Source: Deltaproteobacteria bacterium UBA1386 (lineage in GTDB: Bacteria; Desulfobacterota; Syntrophorhabdia; Syntrophorhabdales; Syntrophorhabdaceae). Taken from it: DNA of 20,422 nucleotides. The stretch is from NCBI GenBank assembly GCA_002305765.1, contig DBQU01000088.1:1-20422 (forward strand), written 5' to 3'. Shown here one piece after another: positions 13,169 through 20,422 of the stretch. A model generated the notes under the pieces. That model was given only the letters and a program-made list of their open reading frames with translations. It had not been told where the DNA came from and searched no databases. How positions within the stretch are numbered: position 1 is the stretch's first letter; the number at the start of each line of letters is the position of its first letter. The translations under genes were made by a program, and so were the position numbers.

Positions 13169-15559
13169 ATGACGAATCGCGCAAAGTACATCCGTTGGTT
13201 TGAGACACTGGGTTCCAAAGATGTGCACCTGGTCGGCGGAAAGAACGCCTCTCTTGGGGAGATGATCCATTCTCTGAAAAAGGAGGGCATCCGGGTGCCG
13301 GATGGGTTCGCCACCACGTCCGATGCATACTGGTCGTTGCTGGATGCCGCTCACCTTGTCGAGAAGGTAGAGGAGTTGCTCGACGAGTTCGAAAGGGATG
13401 AAAGATCGCTGGAAAAGGTGGGCAGGGCGATCCGGGGACTCTTCCTGAAAGCGGAGTTTCCGGAGGCGCTTTCCGGGGCTATCGGGAAGGCCTACGCCGA
13501 GTTGTGCCAGAGATACAGGACGGACGATGTCGATGTCGCGGTGCGCAGCAGCGCCACAGCCGAGGACCTTCCCGAAGCGAGCTTCGCGGGACAACAGGAG
13601 AGCTTCCTGAACATTTCCGGGGAAGAGGAATTGCTCGAGGCGTGCCGCAGATGCTATGCCTCGCTCTTCACGGACCGGGCCATTGCCTACCGGAAGGAGA
13701 AGGGGTTCGATCATATGAAGGTGGCCCTTTCCGTTGGTGTCCAGAAAATGGTCCGATCCGACGAGGCAGGCGCCGGCGTGATGTTTTCCATCGACACCGA
13801 GACAGGGTTCCCCGATGCCGTGGTTATCAATGCCGCCTGGGGATTGGGCGAGAACGTGGTTCAGGGCTCGGTGACCCCTGATGAATATACCGTCTTCAAA
13901 CCGTTGCTGGATAAAAAGGGCCTTTCTCCCATCATCGACAAAACACTGGGAAGCAAGGAGAAGAAGATGATCTACGCCAGAGGGGGGACACGGGCCACCA
14001 GGAACATCGATACTTCAAAAGAAGAACGCCGCAGTTTCGTTCTGAGCGACAAAGAGATCCTGGGGCTGGCCCGATGGGCATACATCATCGAGAAGCATTA
14101 CAGGAAGCCAATGGATATAGAGTGGGCCAAAGACGGGGAAACCGGGGAGCTTTTCATTGTTCAGGCTCGCCCGGAGACGGTCCAGTCCCAGAAGGAGGCC
14201 AGCTCATTAAAGACATACAAACTCAAGAAGAGGAGCAAAAGACTGGTCACGGGCCTGAGCATAGGCGAGGCAATTGCCGCAGGAGAAGCATGCAAGATCA
14301 AAAGCGCCGAGAATGTCGGGCGATTCAAAGAGGGTTCTGTCCTGGTCACCGAGATGACTGACCCGGACTGGGTGCCCATCATGAAACGGGCGAAGGGAAT
14401 CGTAACAGACTATGGAGGTCGGACCTGTCACGCCGCGATAGTGAGCCGGGAACTCGGTATTCCGGCGATCGTGGGAACAGGCAACGGGTCGGAGGTCTTA
14501 AAGGACGGTCAGGAGGTAACGGTATCGTGCGCGGAGGGGGATCAAGGGTACGTCTATGAGGGCATCCTGGAGTATGAGGAGACAGAGGTCGATCTCAAGA
14601 AGATCCCCAAAATACGTACGCGGATCATGATGAATATTGCCAGTCCGGCGGCCGCCTTCCGATGGTGGAGACTTCCCTGTGAGGGGATCGGACTAGCAAG
14701 AATGGAATTCATCATCAACAATATCATCAAGATCCACCCCATGGCGCTGGTTCGTTACGATAAATTGGAGGACAAAGAAGCACGTCAGCGCATCGGGGAG
14801 CTGACCATCGGATACGAAGACAAGACAGAGTACTTTGTCGACCATCTCTCGCTGGGCATCGCGAAGATAGCGGCATCCCGGTATCCCCACCAGGTGATCG
14901 TCCGAATGAGTGATTTCAAGACGAACGAATACGCCAACCTTATCGGGGGAAAGGAGTTCGAGCCCAGGGAAGAGAACCCGATGCTCGGATTTCGCGGCGC
15001 CTCCCGGTATTACAGTGAACGCTATCGCGAGGGCTTTGCTCTCGAATGCAAGGCTGTCAAAAGGGTCAGGGAGAAGATGGGATTGAGGAACGTTACGATC
15101 ATGATCCCATTCTGCAGGACGCTGGAGGAGGCGGACCGCGTCATGCGGGTCCTGGCAAAGAATGGTCTGAAACGAGGCGAGAACGATCTTCAGGTCTACG
15201 TCATGTGCGAGATTCCCTCGAATGTCATACTGGCAGATCAGTTCGCCAGACGGTTTGACGGATTCTCCATCGGAAGCAACGACCTCACGCAGTTGGTATT
15301 GGGAGTTGATCGCGACTCGGCTGAACTCGCCCCCCTCTTCGATGAAAGGAACGACGCGGTCAAAAAAATGATCCAGGACCTCATCAAAACAGCCCATCGG
15401 GAAAGCTGCAAGGTCGGCATTTGCGGCCAGGCGCCCAGTGATTATCCTGACTTCGCAGCTTTTCTTGTAAAGGCTGGTATCGATTCTATCTCCTTGAATC
15501 CGGACAGCATCGTCGAGGTGAAGAAACGGATCGCCCGGGTCCGGGGGAAGAGGGGTTGA
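13169..15559 (+). CDS. ppsA: phosphoenolpyruvate synthase (pyruvate, water dikinase)
   Basis: A cytoplasmic enzyme converting pyruvate, ATP and water to PEP, AMP and phosphate, feeding gluconeogenesis. The 796 residues match E. coli PpsA (792). The N-terminal ATP-grasp domain shows KNASLGEM (25-32), AVRSSATAEDLPEASFAGQQ (124-143) and VQARPETV (331-338). The swivelling domain has YGGRTCHAAIVSRELG (415-430) with phospho-acceptor His421, the same number as in E. coli. The C-terminal PEP-binding barrel has GSNDLTQLVLGVDRDS and GICGQAPSD with catalytic Cys752. The ATG at 13169 is preceded by GGAGG (13160-13164). All catalytic residues are present, so it should be active. It is 27 bases after the UPF0182 gene and 48 before polX. 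No regulatory PEP synthase kinase gene (ppsR) is in the window. Confidence 0.96.
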   Translation: MTNRAKYIRWFETLGSKDVHLVGGKNASLGEMIHSLKKEGIRVPDGFATTSDAYWSLLDAAHLVEKVEELLDEFERDERSLEKVGRAIRGLFLKAEFPEALSGAIGKAYAELCQRYRTDDVDVAVRSSATAEDLPEASFAGQQESFLNISGEEELLEACRRCYASLFTDRAIAYRKEKGFDHMKVALSVGVQKMVRSDEAGAGVMFSIDTETGFPDAVVINAAWGLGENVVQGSVTPDEYTVFKPLLDKKGLSPIIDKTLGSKEKKMIYARGGTRATRNIDTSKEERRSFVLSDKEILGLARWAYIIEKHYRKPMDIEWAKDGETGELFIVQARPETVQSQKEASSLKTYKLKKRSKRLVTGLSIGEAIAAGEACKIKSAENVGRFKEGSVLVTEMTDPDWVPIMKRAKGIVTDYGGRTCHAAIVSRELGIPAIVGTGNGSEVLKDGQEVTVSCAEGDQGYVYEGILEYEETEVDLKKIPKIRTRIMMNIASPAAAFRWWRLPCEGIGLARMEFIINNIIKIHPMALVRYDKLEDKEARQRIGELTIGYEDKTEYFVDHLSLGIAKIAASRYPHQVIVRMSDFKTNEYANLIGGKEFEPREENPMLGFRGASRYYSERYREGFALECKAVKRVREKMGLRNVTIMIPFCRTLEEADRVMRVLAKNGLKRGENDLQVYVMCEIPSNVILADQFARRFDGFSIGSNDLTQLVLGVDRDSAELAPLFDERNDAVKKMIQDLIKTAHRESCKVGICGQAPSDYPDFAAFLVKAGIDSISLNPDSIVEVKKRIARVRGKRG

Positions 15560-15607
15560 ACGAACCTCGTTGCGCTGGCGATCCACTCAAAGGCTCAGGA
15601 GAGCAAG

Positions 15608-17341
15608 ATGCCCATACATAACAGGGAGATAGCGGACGTTTTCAACCGCGTGGCCGATCTACTGGATATCGAAGGAGAAAACCAGTTTCGCATTCGGGCC
15701 TATCGAAAAGCCGCCCGTATCGTTGTGGACCTGCCGAGAAATGTCGGAGACATGGTAAGGGAGGGCGAGGACCTGACACGATTCTCGGGCATTGGCAAGG
15801 ACCTCGCGGGAAAGATCAAAGAGATCGTCGAGACGGGTGTACTTGGCCAGCTGAAGGAGCTCGAAAAGAAGACGCCCCCCGATCTGAGCCGGTTGATGAA
15901 GATGGAAGGGTTGGGTCCGAAAAGGGTTCAGACGCTCCACAAAGAACTGGGGATCAATGATCTCGACGGCCTGAAAAAGGCGGCGGAGGAGAACAGGATC
16001 CGGAAACTGGAAGGGTTTGGAGAGAAGACCGAAAAGCTGATCCTGGAGGCCTTGGAGCGGATGAAGGACGAAGGGGAGAAAGAGAGGATCAAGCTCTTTG
16101 CCGCCGAGCAGATCGCGAATGATTATGTGGACTATCTGAAGAAGGGGAGAGGGATAAAGGACATTGCCGTGGCGGGGAGCTACCGGCGCAGGATGGAGAC
16201 TGTGGGGGACCTCGACATCCTGGTAACGTGCAAGAAAGGGTCCCAGGTAATGGAGCGTTTCGTGGAGTACGAGGATGTCGCGAAGGTTTTATCCAAAGGA
16301 ACCACCCGGTCATCGGTAGTGCTTCGGACAGGGCTGCACGTCGACCTGCGACTCGTGCCCCAGGTGAGCTATGGTGCGGCGCTTCACTACTTCACCGGCT
16401 CCAGGGACCACAACATCGCGGTGCGCGGCCTCGGCGTGAAACTCGGGTTGAAGATCAACGAATACGGCGTCTTCAGGGGAAAAGACGAGGAGCGGGTTGC
16501 CGGGAGAACGGAGGAGGAAGTTTACAGACAGGTTGGTCTTCCCTACATCGAACCGGAGCTCAGGGAGAACCGGGGGGAGATAGAGGCGGCCCGGAACAAC
16601 AAAGTTCCCATTCTCATCAGGCGTGACGATATTCGGGGAGACCTCCATGTGCACACGAATGAAACAGACGGCCGTCAGACCCTCGAGGAAATGGTGCAGG
16701 CCGCGCGTGAACAAGGGTATGAATATCTGGCCATCACCGACCATTCAAAGCGGGTCACCATGGCGAAGGGACTGGATGCCAGGCGGCTGGCAAAGCAGAT
16801 CGACGCAATCGACACGTTGAATGGCAAGGTCAGGGGGATCAGGATCCTCAAGGGCATTGAGCTCGATATCCTGGAGGACGGCTCCCTCGACCTTCCCGAC
16901 GACATCCTCAAGGAACTCGATCTGACGGTCTGTTCGATCCACTACAATCAGAACCTTTCCCGAAAACGGATGACCGAGCGGGTCATCAGGGCCATGGACA
17001 ATCCCTTCTTCACGATCTTCGCGCATCCCACAGGCCGTCTCATCGGCGGGCGGAAAGGCTACGAGATCGATCTGGAGGCAATAATGAAGGCAGCAGGGGA
17101 GCGAGGGTGTGTGTTGGAGCTCAACGCCCATCCTGACCGCCTCGATCTGGACGATCACAACTGCCGGATGGCGAAGGAGATGGGGCTCAGGGTGGTGATC
17201 TCGACAGACTCTCACAGCTCGTCCGACCTCGATTTCATGCGCTTTGGAGTGTATCAGGCCCGGAGGGGATGGCTTGAGAAGGACGACGTGCTGAACACGA
17301 GATCTTTTTCGGAGATCGAGGGTCTTCTGAAAAGAAAATAG
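15608..17341 (+). CDS. polX: family X DNA polymerase with PHP 3'-5' exonuclease domain
   Basis: A gap-filling repair polymerase for base excision repair, with a metal-dependent PHP domain giving 3'-5' exonuclease and AP-site processing in the studied B. subtilis enzyme (570 aa; here 577). Domains: an N-terminal 8-kDa helix-hairpin-helix region (about 1-150, with FSGIGKDLAGKI and MEGLGPKRVQTL), the nucleotidyltransferase palm with GSY (190-192), metal-binding D201 and D203 in GDLDILV and D246 in VDLRLV, then the PHP domain from about 344: DLHVHTNETDG, AITDHS, KGIELDI, SIHYN, FAHPTGR, LNAHPDRLD and STDSHSS. Polymerase and PHP active-site residues all appear intact. The ATG at 15608 has AGGAG 5 bases upstream. 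A ligA relic follows it immediately. Confidence 0.95.
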   Translation: MPIHNREIADVFNRVADLLDIEGENQFRIRAYRKAARIVVDLPRNVGDMVREGEDLTRFSGIGKDLAGKIKEIVETGVLGQLKELEKKTPPDLSRLMKMEGLGPKRVQTLHKELGINDLDGLKKAAEENRIRKLEGFGEKTEKLILEALERMKDEGEKERIKLFAAEQIANDYVDYLKKGRGIKDIAVAGSYRRRMETVGDLDILVTCKKGSQVMERFVEYEDVAKVLSKGTTRSSVVLRTGLHVDLRLVPQVSYGAALHYFTGSRDHNIAVRGLGVKLGLKINEYGVFRGKDEERVAGRTEEEVYRQVGLPYIEPELRENRGEIEAARNNKVPILIRRDDIRGDLHVHTNETDGRQTLEEMVQAAREQGYEYLAITDHSKRVTMAKGLDARRLAKQIDAIDTLNGKVRGIRILKGIELDILEDGSLDLPDDILKELDLTVCSIHYNQNLSRKRMTERVIRAMDNPFFTIFAHPTGRLIGGRKGYEIDLEAIMKAAGERGCVLELNAHPDRLDLDDHNCRMAKEMGLRVVISTDSHSSSDLDFMRFGVYQARRGWLEKDDVLNTRSFSEIEGLLKRK

Positions 17342-17413
17342 GACCTCACAGGCGGCCTGCCAACAGCAGACTGAGGAAGGTTTGCCCTACAACATTCTCG
17401 GCTTCCCCGTCGA

Positions 17414-17521
17414 GCCACGCTGCATAACGAACGTGAGGTGGAACAGCAAGACCCTCGTCCCGGTGATAGGGTTCGAATTGAAAGGGCGGGGGACGTGATC
17501 CCTGAGGTGCCTTCGCATTAA
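17414..17521 (+). pseudogene. ligA: relic of NAD-dependent DNA ligase (OB-fold fragment)
   Basis: In the 306-base gap after polX one frame reads ATLHNEREVEQQDPRPG, then DRVRIERAGDVIPEV, then PSH and a stop (35 residues). This matches the highly conserved LigA segment at the adenylation/OB-fold junction, typically (S)RATLHN followed by IGD-x-V-RAGDVIP-V. Upstream the frame stops at 17372 without a start, and no other ligase motif (such as the adenylation KxDG) is seen. Downstream, a different frame (about 17500-17626) reads LSSGLSELQEQVVHEVTEKE, which may be more of the same relic or something else. The rest of the gap, 17342-17413, shows nothing recognisable. A nonfunctional remnant of a lost ligase gene is the simplest reading. 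Confidence 0.7.
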
Positions 17522-17647
17522 ACTGAGTTCCGGCCTGAGCGAGCTGCAGGAGCAGGTGGTCCACGAGGTCACGGAGAAAGAGTTGGGAGTGAGCCGACGG
17601 TTCCCGACGGGCGAGACATCATAAGCAAAGGGGGCGGGAAGAGACGA

Positions 17648-20341
17648 ATGAATCTGCCGCGCAAACCATGGTCGCGGGAATGGCAGGAAGTAACGAAAGA
17701 CCTTGAGGTCTCCGCGGAGGAGGGGCTGAGCACCCAGGAATCCAGGAGAAGGCGGAAACAATTCGGATCGAATCGGCTCCGCGCGACCAGACGGAGGTCT
17801 GGTCCGGCAATCCTGGTAGACCAGATCAAGAACCCAATCGTGCTGTTGCTGGCGGTGGCGGCGGCGGTGTCGTTCTCGTTCAGCCGCGTGCTCGAAGGGA
17901 TCTCGATTCTCATCGCCGTCGTCATCAATTGCACCATCGGATTCTTCACCGAGTTGAAGGCGGTTCGTTCCATGGAAGCCCTTCATCGCCTGAGCCGGGT
18001 CACCGCGAAAACACTGCGGGAGCGGCGGCTTCAAGATGCTCCGTCGGAAGAGCTGGTTCCGGGGGATATAGTTATGCTCGAGGCGGGGGATCTTGTGCCG
18101 GCGGACCTACGCCTCACCGAAGCATCAAGGCTTCAGATTGATGAATCGGCGATTACCGGCGAGTCCGTACCCGTCACGAAGTCCGTGGAGGTGCTCGAGG
18201 AACAGACGAGCATGGCCGAGCGCGCCAATATGGCCCTCAAAGGCACCGCCGTAACAGCCGGGTCCGGCCATGGAGTGGTGACAGCCACGGGGATGAACAC
18301 AGAGCTCGGCAGGGTGGCCTCGATGGTCGAAGAAGCTGAAGGGGAGACCACCCCGCTGGAAAAGAAACTCGATCGCCTTGCGTACAGGCTTCTGTGGATC
18401 ACCCTGGGGATAGGCGTCATCGTGGCCGTGACAGGAGTAGCGGCGCAGAAGGAGATCTTTCTCATCATCGAGACTTCCATCGCGCTCGCCGTGGCCGCCA
18501 TACCGGAGGGTTTGCCCATCGTGGCCACCATCGCGCTGGCGCGTGGAATGTGGCGCATGGCAAAGCACAACGCATTGATAAATCGCCTTTCGGCTGTCGA
18601 GACGCTGGGCGCCGTCAGCGTGATCTTCACTGACAAGACGGGCACGCTCACAGAGAACCGGATGCAAGTGGCAAAGGTGATCCTTGCGTCCCGGGACGGG
18701 CTGGATACGGTGGATGTCCGGGCGGACAGCGAGGATGCGTCCGGCGGCCTCTTCATGAAAGGGCAGCCGTTGAACATATCCGATCAGCCGGTGCTTCGCA
18801 AGGTGTTCGAGGTGGGAGTGCTCTGCAATAATGCGGAAATAGATCACGGGGACGTCTCGAAGGGTGTCGGAGATCCAATGGAGTTGGCCCTCCTGGGCGC
18901 GGGCCGAAAGGTGGGAATTGACAGGAACGAGTTGCTGGACTCCATGCCTGAAGTGAGAGAGGAGTCCTTCGATCAGAAAAGCATGATGATGGCTACGATC
19001 CACAAGACCGACGGGGGTTTTCTTGTCGCCGTGAAAGGGGCTCCTGAGGCTGTTTTGAAGGCCTCCCGGCACATACCGGGCCAGGGAGGCCCCGGGGTGC
19101 TGGAAGAAGCGACCCGTGACAGGTGGCGGCAGGAAAACCATGCCCTGGCCGAGGCTGGGTTACGTGTTCTGGCCGTGGCGACCAGGGAGTCGCCGTCCAC
19201 GGAGATCGATCCTTACGAAGACCTGACGCTTCTCGGGCTCATCGGATTGGCGGATCCGCCCCGGCACGATGTCAAAGCAGCCGTTCAGGCATGCAGGAAC
19301 GCGGGTATCACGGTGATCATGGTCACGGGAGATCAGGCTCCGACTGCACGGTACGTGGGGCAAGCCCTGGGATTGATCGATGGCAACGGTTCGGGGATAA
19401 TCCAAGGGAAGGATCTGGGAAACCCCGGTGAGTTGTCCGACGAAGAGCGCGGGCGGCTGTTGAAGGCTCGCATATTTGCCAGGGTGAATCCCGGGCAGAA
19501 ACTGGATCTCATCACTCTTCATCAGGACAACAGCTCCGTGGTCGCCATGACCGGCGACGGTGTAAACGACGCTCCCGCCCTCAAGAAGGCGGATATCGGG
19601 ATTGCCATGGGACAGCGGGGAACACAGGTCGCGGTCGAAGCCGCGGACATGGTGCTGCAGGACGACGCGTTCCGGACGATCAGCGTGGCGATCCAGCAGG
19701 GAAGGGCCATTTTCGATAATATACGGAAATTTATCCTTTTCCTGTTATCCGGCAATGCGGGCGAGATCCTGATAGTCCTATTCGCGATACTGGCCGGCCT
19801 GCCCCTGCCCATTCTCCCTCTCCAGATCCTCTATCTGAACATGATCGGGGACTTGTTTCCGGCGCTGGCGCTGGGGGTTGGCAAGGGAGACGCTTCAAAG
19901 ATGGAACGTCCTCCGCGGGACCCTGAGGAACCTCTCTTCACAACAAGGCACTGGCTTGCCACGGGCGGTTATGGCCTGTTGATCGCCCTATCCGTGACAG
20001 GCAGCTTCGCGCTGGCCCTGAAGTATTTTGGTATGGAGATAAACTCGGCGGTAACGGTGTCGTTCCTGACGCTCGCGTTTGCAAGGATCTGGCATGTCTT
20101 CAACATGAGGGACACGGGCTGTGGCATCCTGCGGAATGATGTGACTCGAAACCCATTCGTCTGGGCCGCGCTTGCCGTGTGTGTTGGCATGCTTATCTCC
20201 GCTGTGTACTTGCCTGTTGTTTCCAAAGCGCTCAGGTTGGTCGAGCCCGGCGCGGAGGGATGGGCCCTGATAATCGGAGGGAGCGTGGTTCCCTGGCTGG
20301 TGGGACAGTTTTTGAAATGCCTGAGAATCGGGAAGCCATGA
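17648..20341 (+). CDS. P2-type cation-transporting ATPase, probably Ca2+
   Basis: An inner-membrane P-type pump that couples ATP hydrolysis to cation export. The 897 residues show the N-terminal cation-ATPase domain, actuator TGES (170-173), PEGLP in the fourth membrane helix (286-290), phosphorylation motif DKTGTLT with Asp329, nucleotide-binding KGAPE (463-467), hinge TGDGVNDAP (635-643) and a C-terminal block of membrane helices. The ion ligands resemble SERCA/PMR1: Glu287 in PEGLP, Asn703 and Glu706 in SGNAGE of the fifth helix, Asn731 and Asp735 in NMIGD of the sixth. This favours Ca2+ (P2A) over Na+/K+, H+ or heavy metals; Mn2+ is possible. The ATG at 17648 follows GGGAAGAG. Its stop overlaps the start of the next gene (ATGA), implying translational coupling to that partner. 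Confidence 0.94.
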   Translation: MNLPRKPWSREWQEVTKDLEVSAEEGLSTQESRRRRKQFGSNRLRATRRRSGPAILVDQIKNPIVLLLAVAAAVSFSFSRVLEGISILIAVVINCTIGFFTELKAVRSMEALHRLSRVTAKTLRERRLQDAPSEELVPGDIVMLEAGDLVPADLRLTEASRLQIDESAITGESVPVTKSVEVLEEQTSMAERANMALKGTAVTAGSGHGVVTATGMNTELGRVASMVEEAEGETTPLEKKLDRLAYRLLWITLGIGVIVAVTGVAAQKEIFLIIETSIALAVAAIPEGLPIVATIALARGMWRMAKHNALINRLSAVETLGAVSVIFTDKTGTLTENRMQVAKVILASRDGLDTVDVRADSEDASGGLFMKGQPLNISDQPVLRKVFEVGVLCNNAEIDHGDVSKGVGDPMELALLGAGRKVGIDRNELLDSMPEVREESFDQKSMMMATIHKTDGGFLVAVKGAPEAVLKASRHIPGQGGPGVLEEATRDRWRQENHALAEAGLRVLAVATRESPSTEIDPYEDLTLLGLIGLADPPRHDVKAAVQACRNAGITVIMVTGDQAPTARYVGQALGLIDGNGSGIIQGKDLGNPGELSDEERGRLLKARIFARVNPGQKLDLITLHQDNSSVVAMTGDGVNDAPALKKADIGIAMGQRGTQVAVEAADMVLQDDAFRTISVAIQQGRAIFDNIRKFILFLLSGNAGEILIVLFAILAGLPLPILPLQILYLNMIGDLFPALALGVGKGDASKMERPPRDPEEPLFTTRHWLATGGYGLLIALSVTGSFALALKYFGMEINSAVTVSFLTLAFARIWHVFNMRDTGCGILRNDVTRNPFVWAALAVCVGMLISAVYLPVVSKALRLVEPGAEGWALIIGGSVVPWLVGQFLKCLRIGKP

Positions 20342-20422
20342 AACTTTTCAATATCGCGATGTCTTCGGGGCACGACGGGTCAAGGCCAATGACGATGGCG
20401 GATGAATACACGCCGTACCTAG
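20338..20422 (+). CDS. start of a gene overlapping the ATPase stop (partial)
   Basis: An ATG at 20338-20340 overlaps the ATPase stop in the arrangement ATGA, and GGGA lies about 5 bases upstream. The frame stays open to the window edge and encodes 28 residues beginning MKLFNIAMSSGHDGSRPMTM. It is too short to identify; I see no signal peptide in this part. The four-base overlap is typical of translationally coupled genes, so this may be a partner of the cation pump. Confidence 0.5.
   Translation, partial: MKLFNIAMSSGHDGSRPMTMADEYTPYL

Noticed and set aside
17465..17490. GGTTCGAAT-like T-loop sequence, considered as a possible tRNA or attachment site
   Set aside because: No acceptor stem, D-arm or anticodon arm can be built around it; the stretch is explained as part of the ligA relic.
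18125..19141. A 338-residue minus-strand open frame inside the ATPase gene
   Set aside because: Antisense shadow of the catalytic domain; His/Arg-rich composition and no family resemblance.

Overview
This is a gene-dense stretch of a Gram-negative bacterial chromosome, GC-rich with GC-rich third codon positions. The protein families and layout (MreB, cyclopropane fatty acid synthase, UPF0182, PEP synthase, PolX, several exported proteins and a lipoprotein) would suit an anaerobic deltaproteobacterium-like lineage (Desulfobacterota or relatives). That placement is an inference from gene content; there is no rRNA or other phylogenetic marker here. I see no tRNA, rRNA, CRISPR array, insertion sequence or prophage.

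Region 1-3070 (+): the tail of an unknown gene, a 91-residue membrane-anchored protein, then a good sigma70-like promoter (550-579) ahead of a small helical protein and a UvrD/Rep-type SF1 DNA helicase, probably one transcript. Region 3071-4261 (-): cyclopropane-fatty-acyl-phospholipid synthase, convergent with the helicase. Region 4262-6137 (+): a small hypothetical gene, a broken GNAT-like start, and an MreB-like actin homologue outside any mreBCD cluster. Region 6138-6914 (+): a promoter with a consensus -35, then a secreted six-cysteine protein whose cysteines are symmetrically spaced and whose signal peptide is split by a one-base frameshift in a run of five G.

Region 7041-8655 (-): a two-gene unit of a metallo-beta-lactamase-fold lipoprotein followed by a DUF5329-like exported protein. 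Region 8656-9448 has no convincing full-length gene and looks degraded, with small open frames and inverted repeats.

Region 9449-20422 (+): a same-strand series of MscS-type mechanosensitive channel, UPF0182 membrane protein, PEP synthase, PolX DNA polymerase with PHP nuclease domain, a short relic of an NAD-dependent DNA ligase (ligA), a P2-type Ca2+-transporting ATPase, and the start of a further gene overlapping the ATPase stop. The first four are 27-69 bases apart and each has a Shine-Dalgarno sequence, so co-transcription is likely. Together they combine envelope and ion homeostasis (channel, pump), carbon rerouting (PEP synthase) and DNA repair (PolX, formerly perhaps with a ligase), which reads as a stress-survival neighbourhood; this joint role is inference.

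The most notable points are the symmetric CX3C-X10-C-X11-C-X10-CX3C secreted protein with its frameshifted leader, the ligA fossil next to polX, and the solitary MreB with an altered nucleotide-binding loop.
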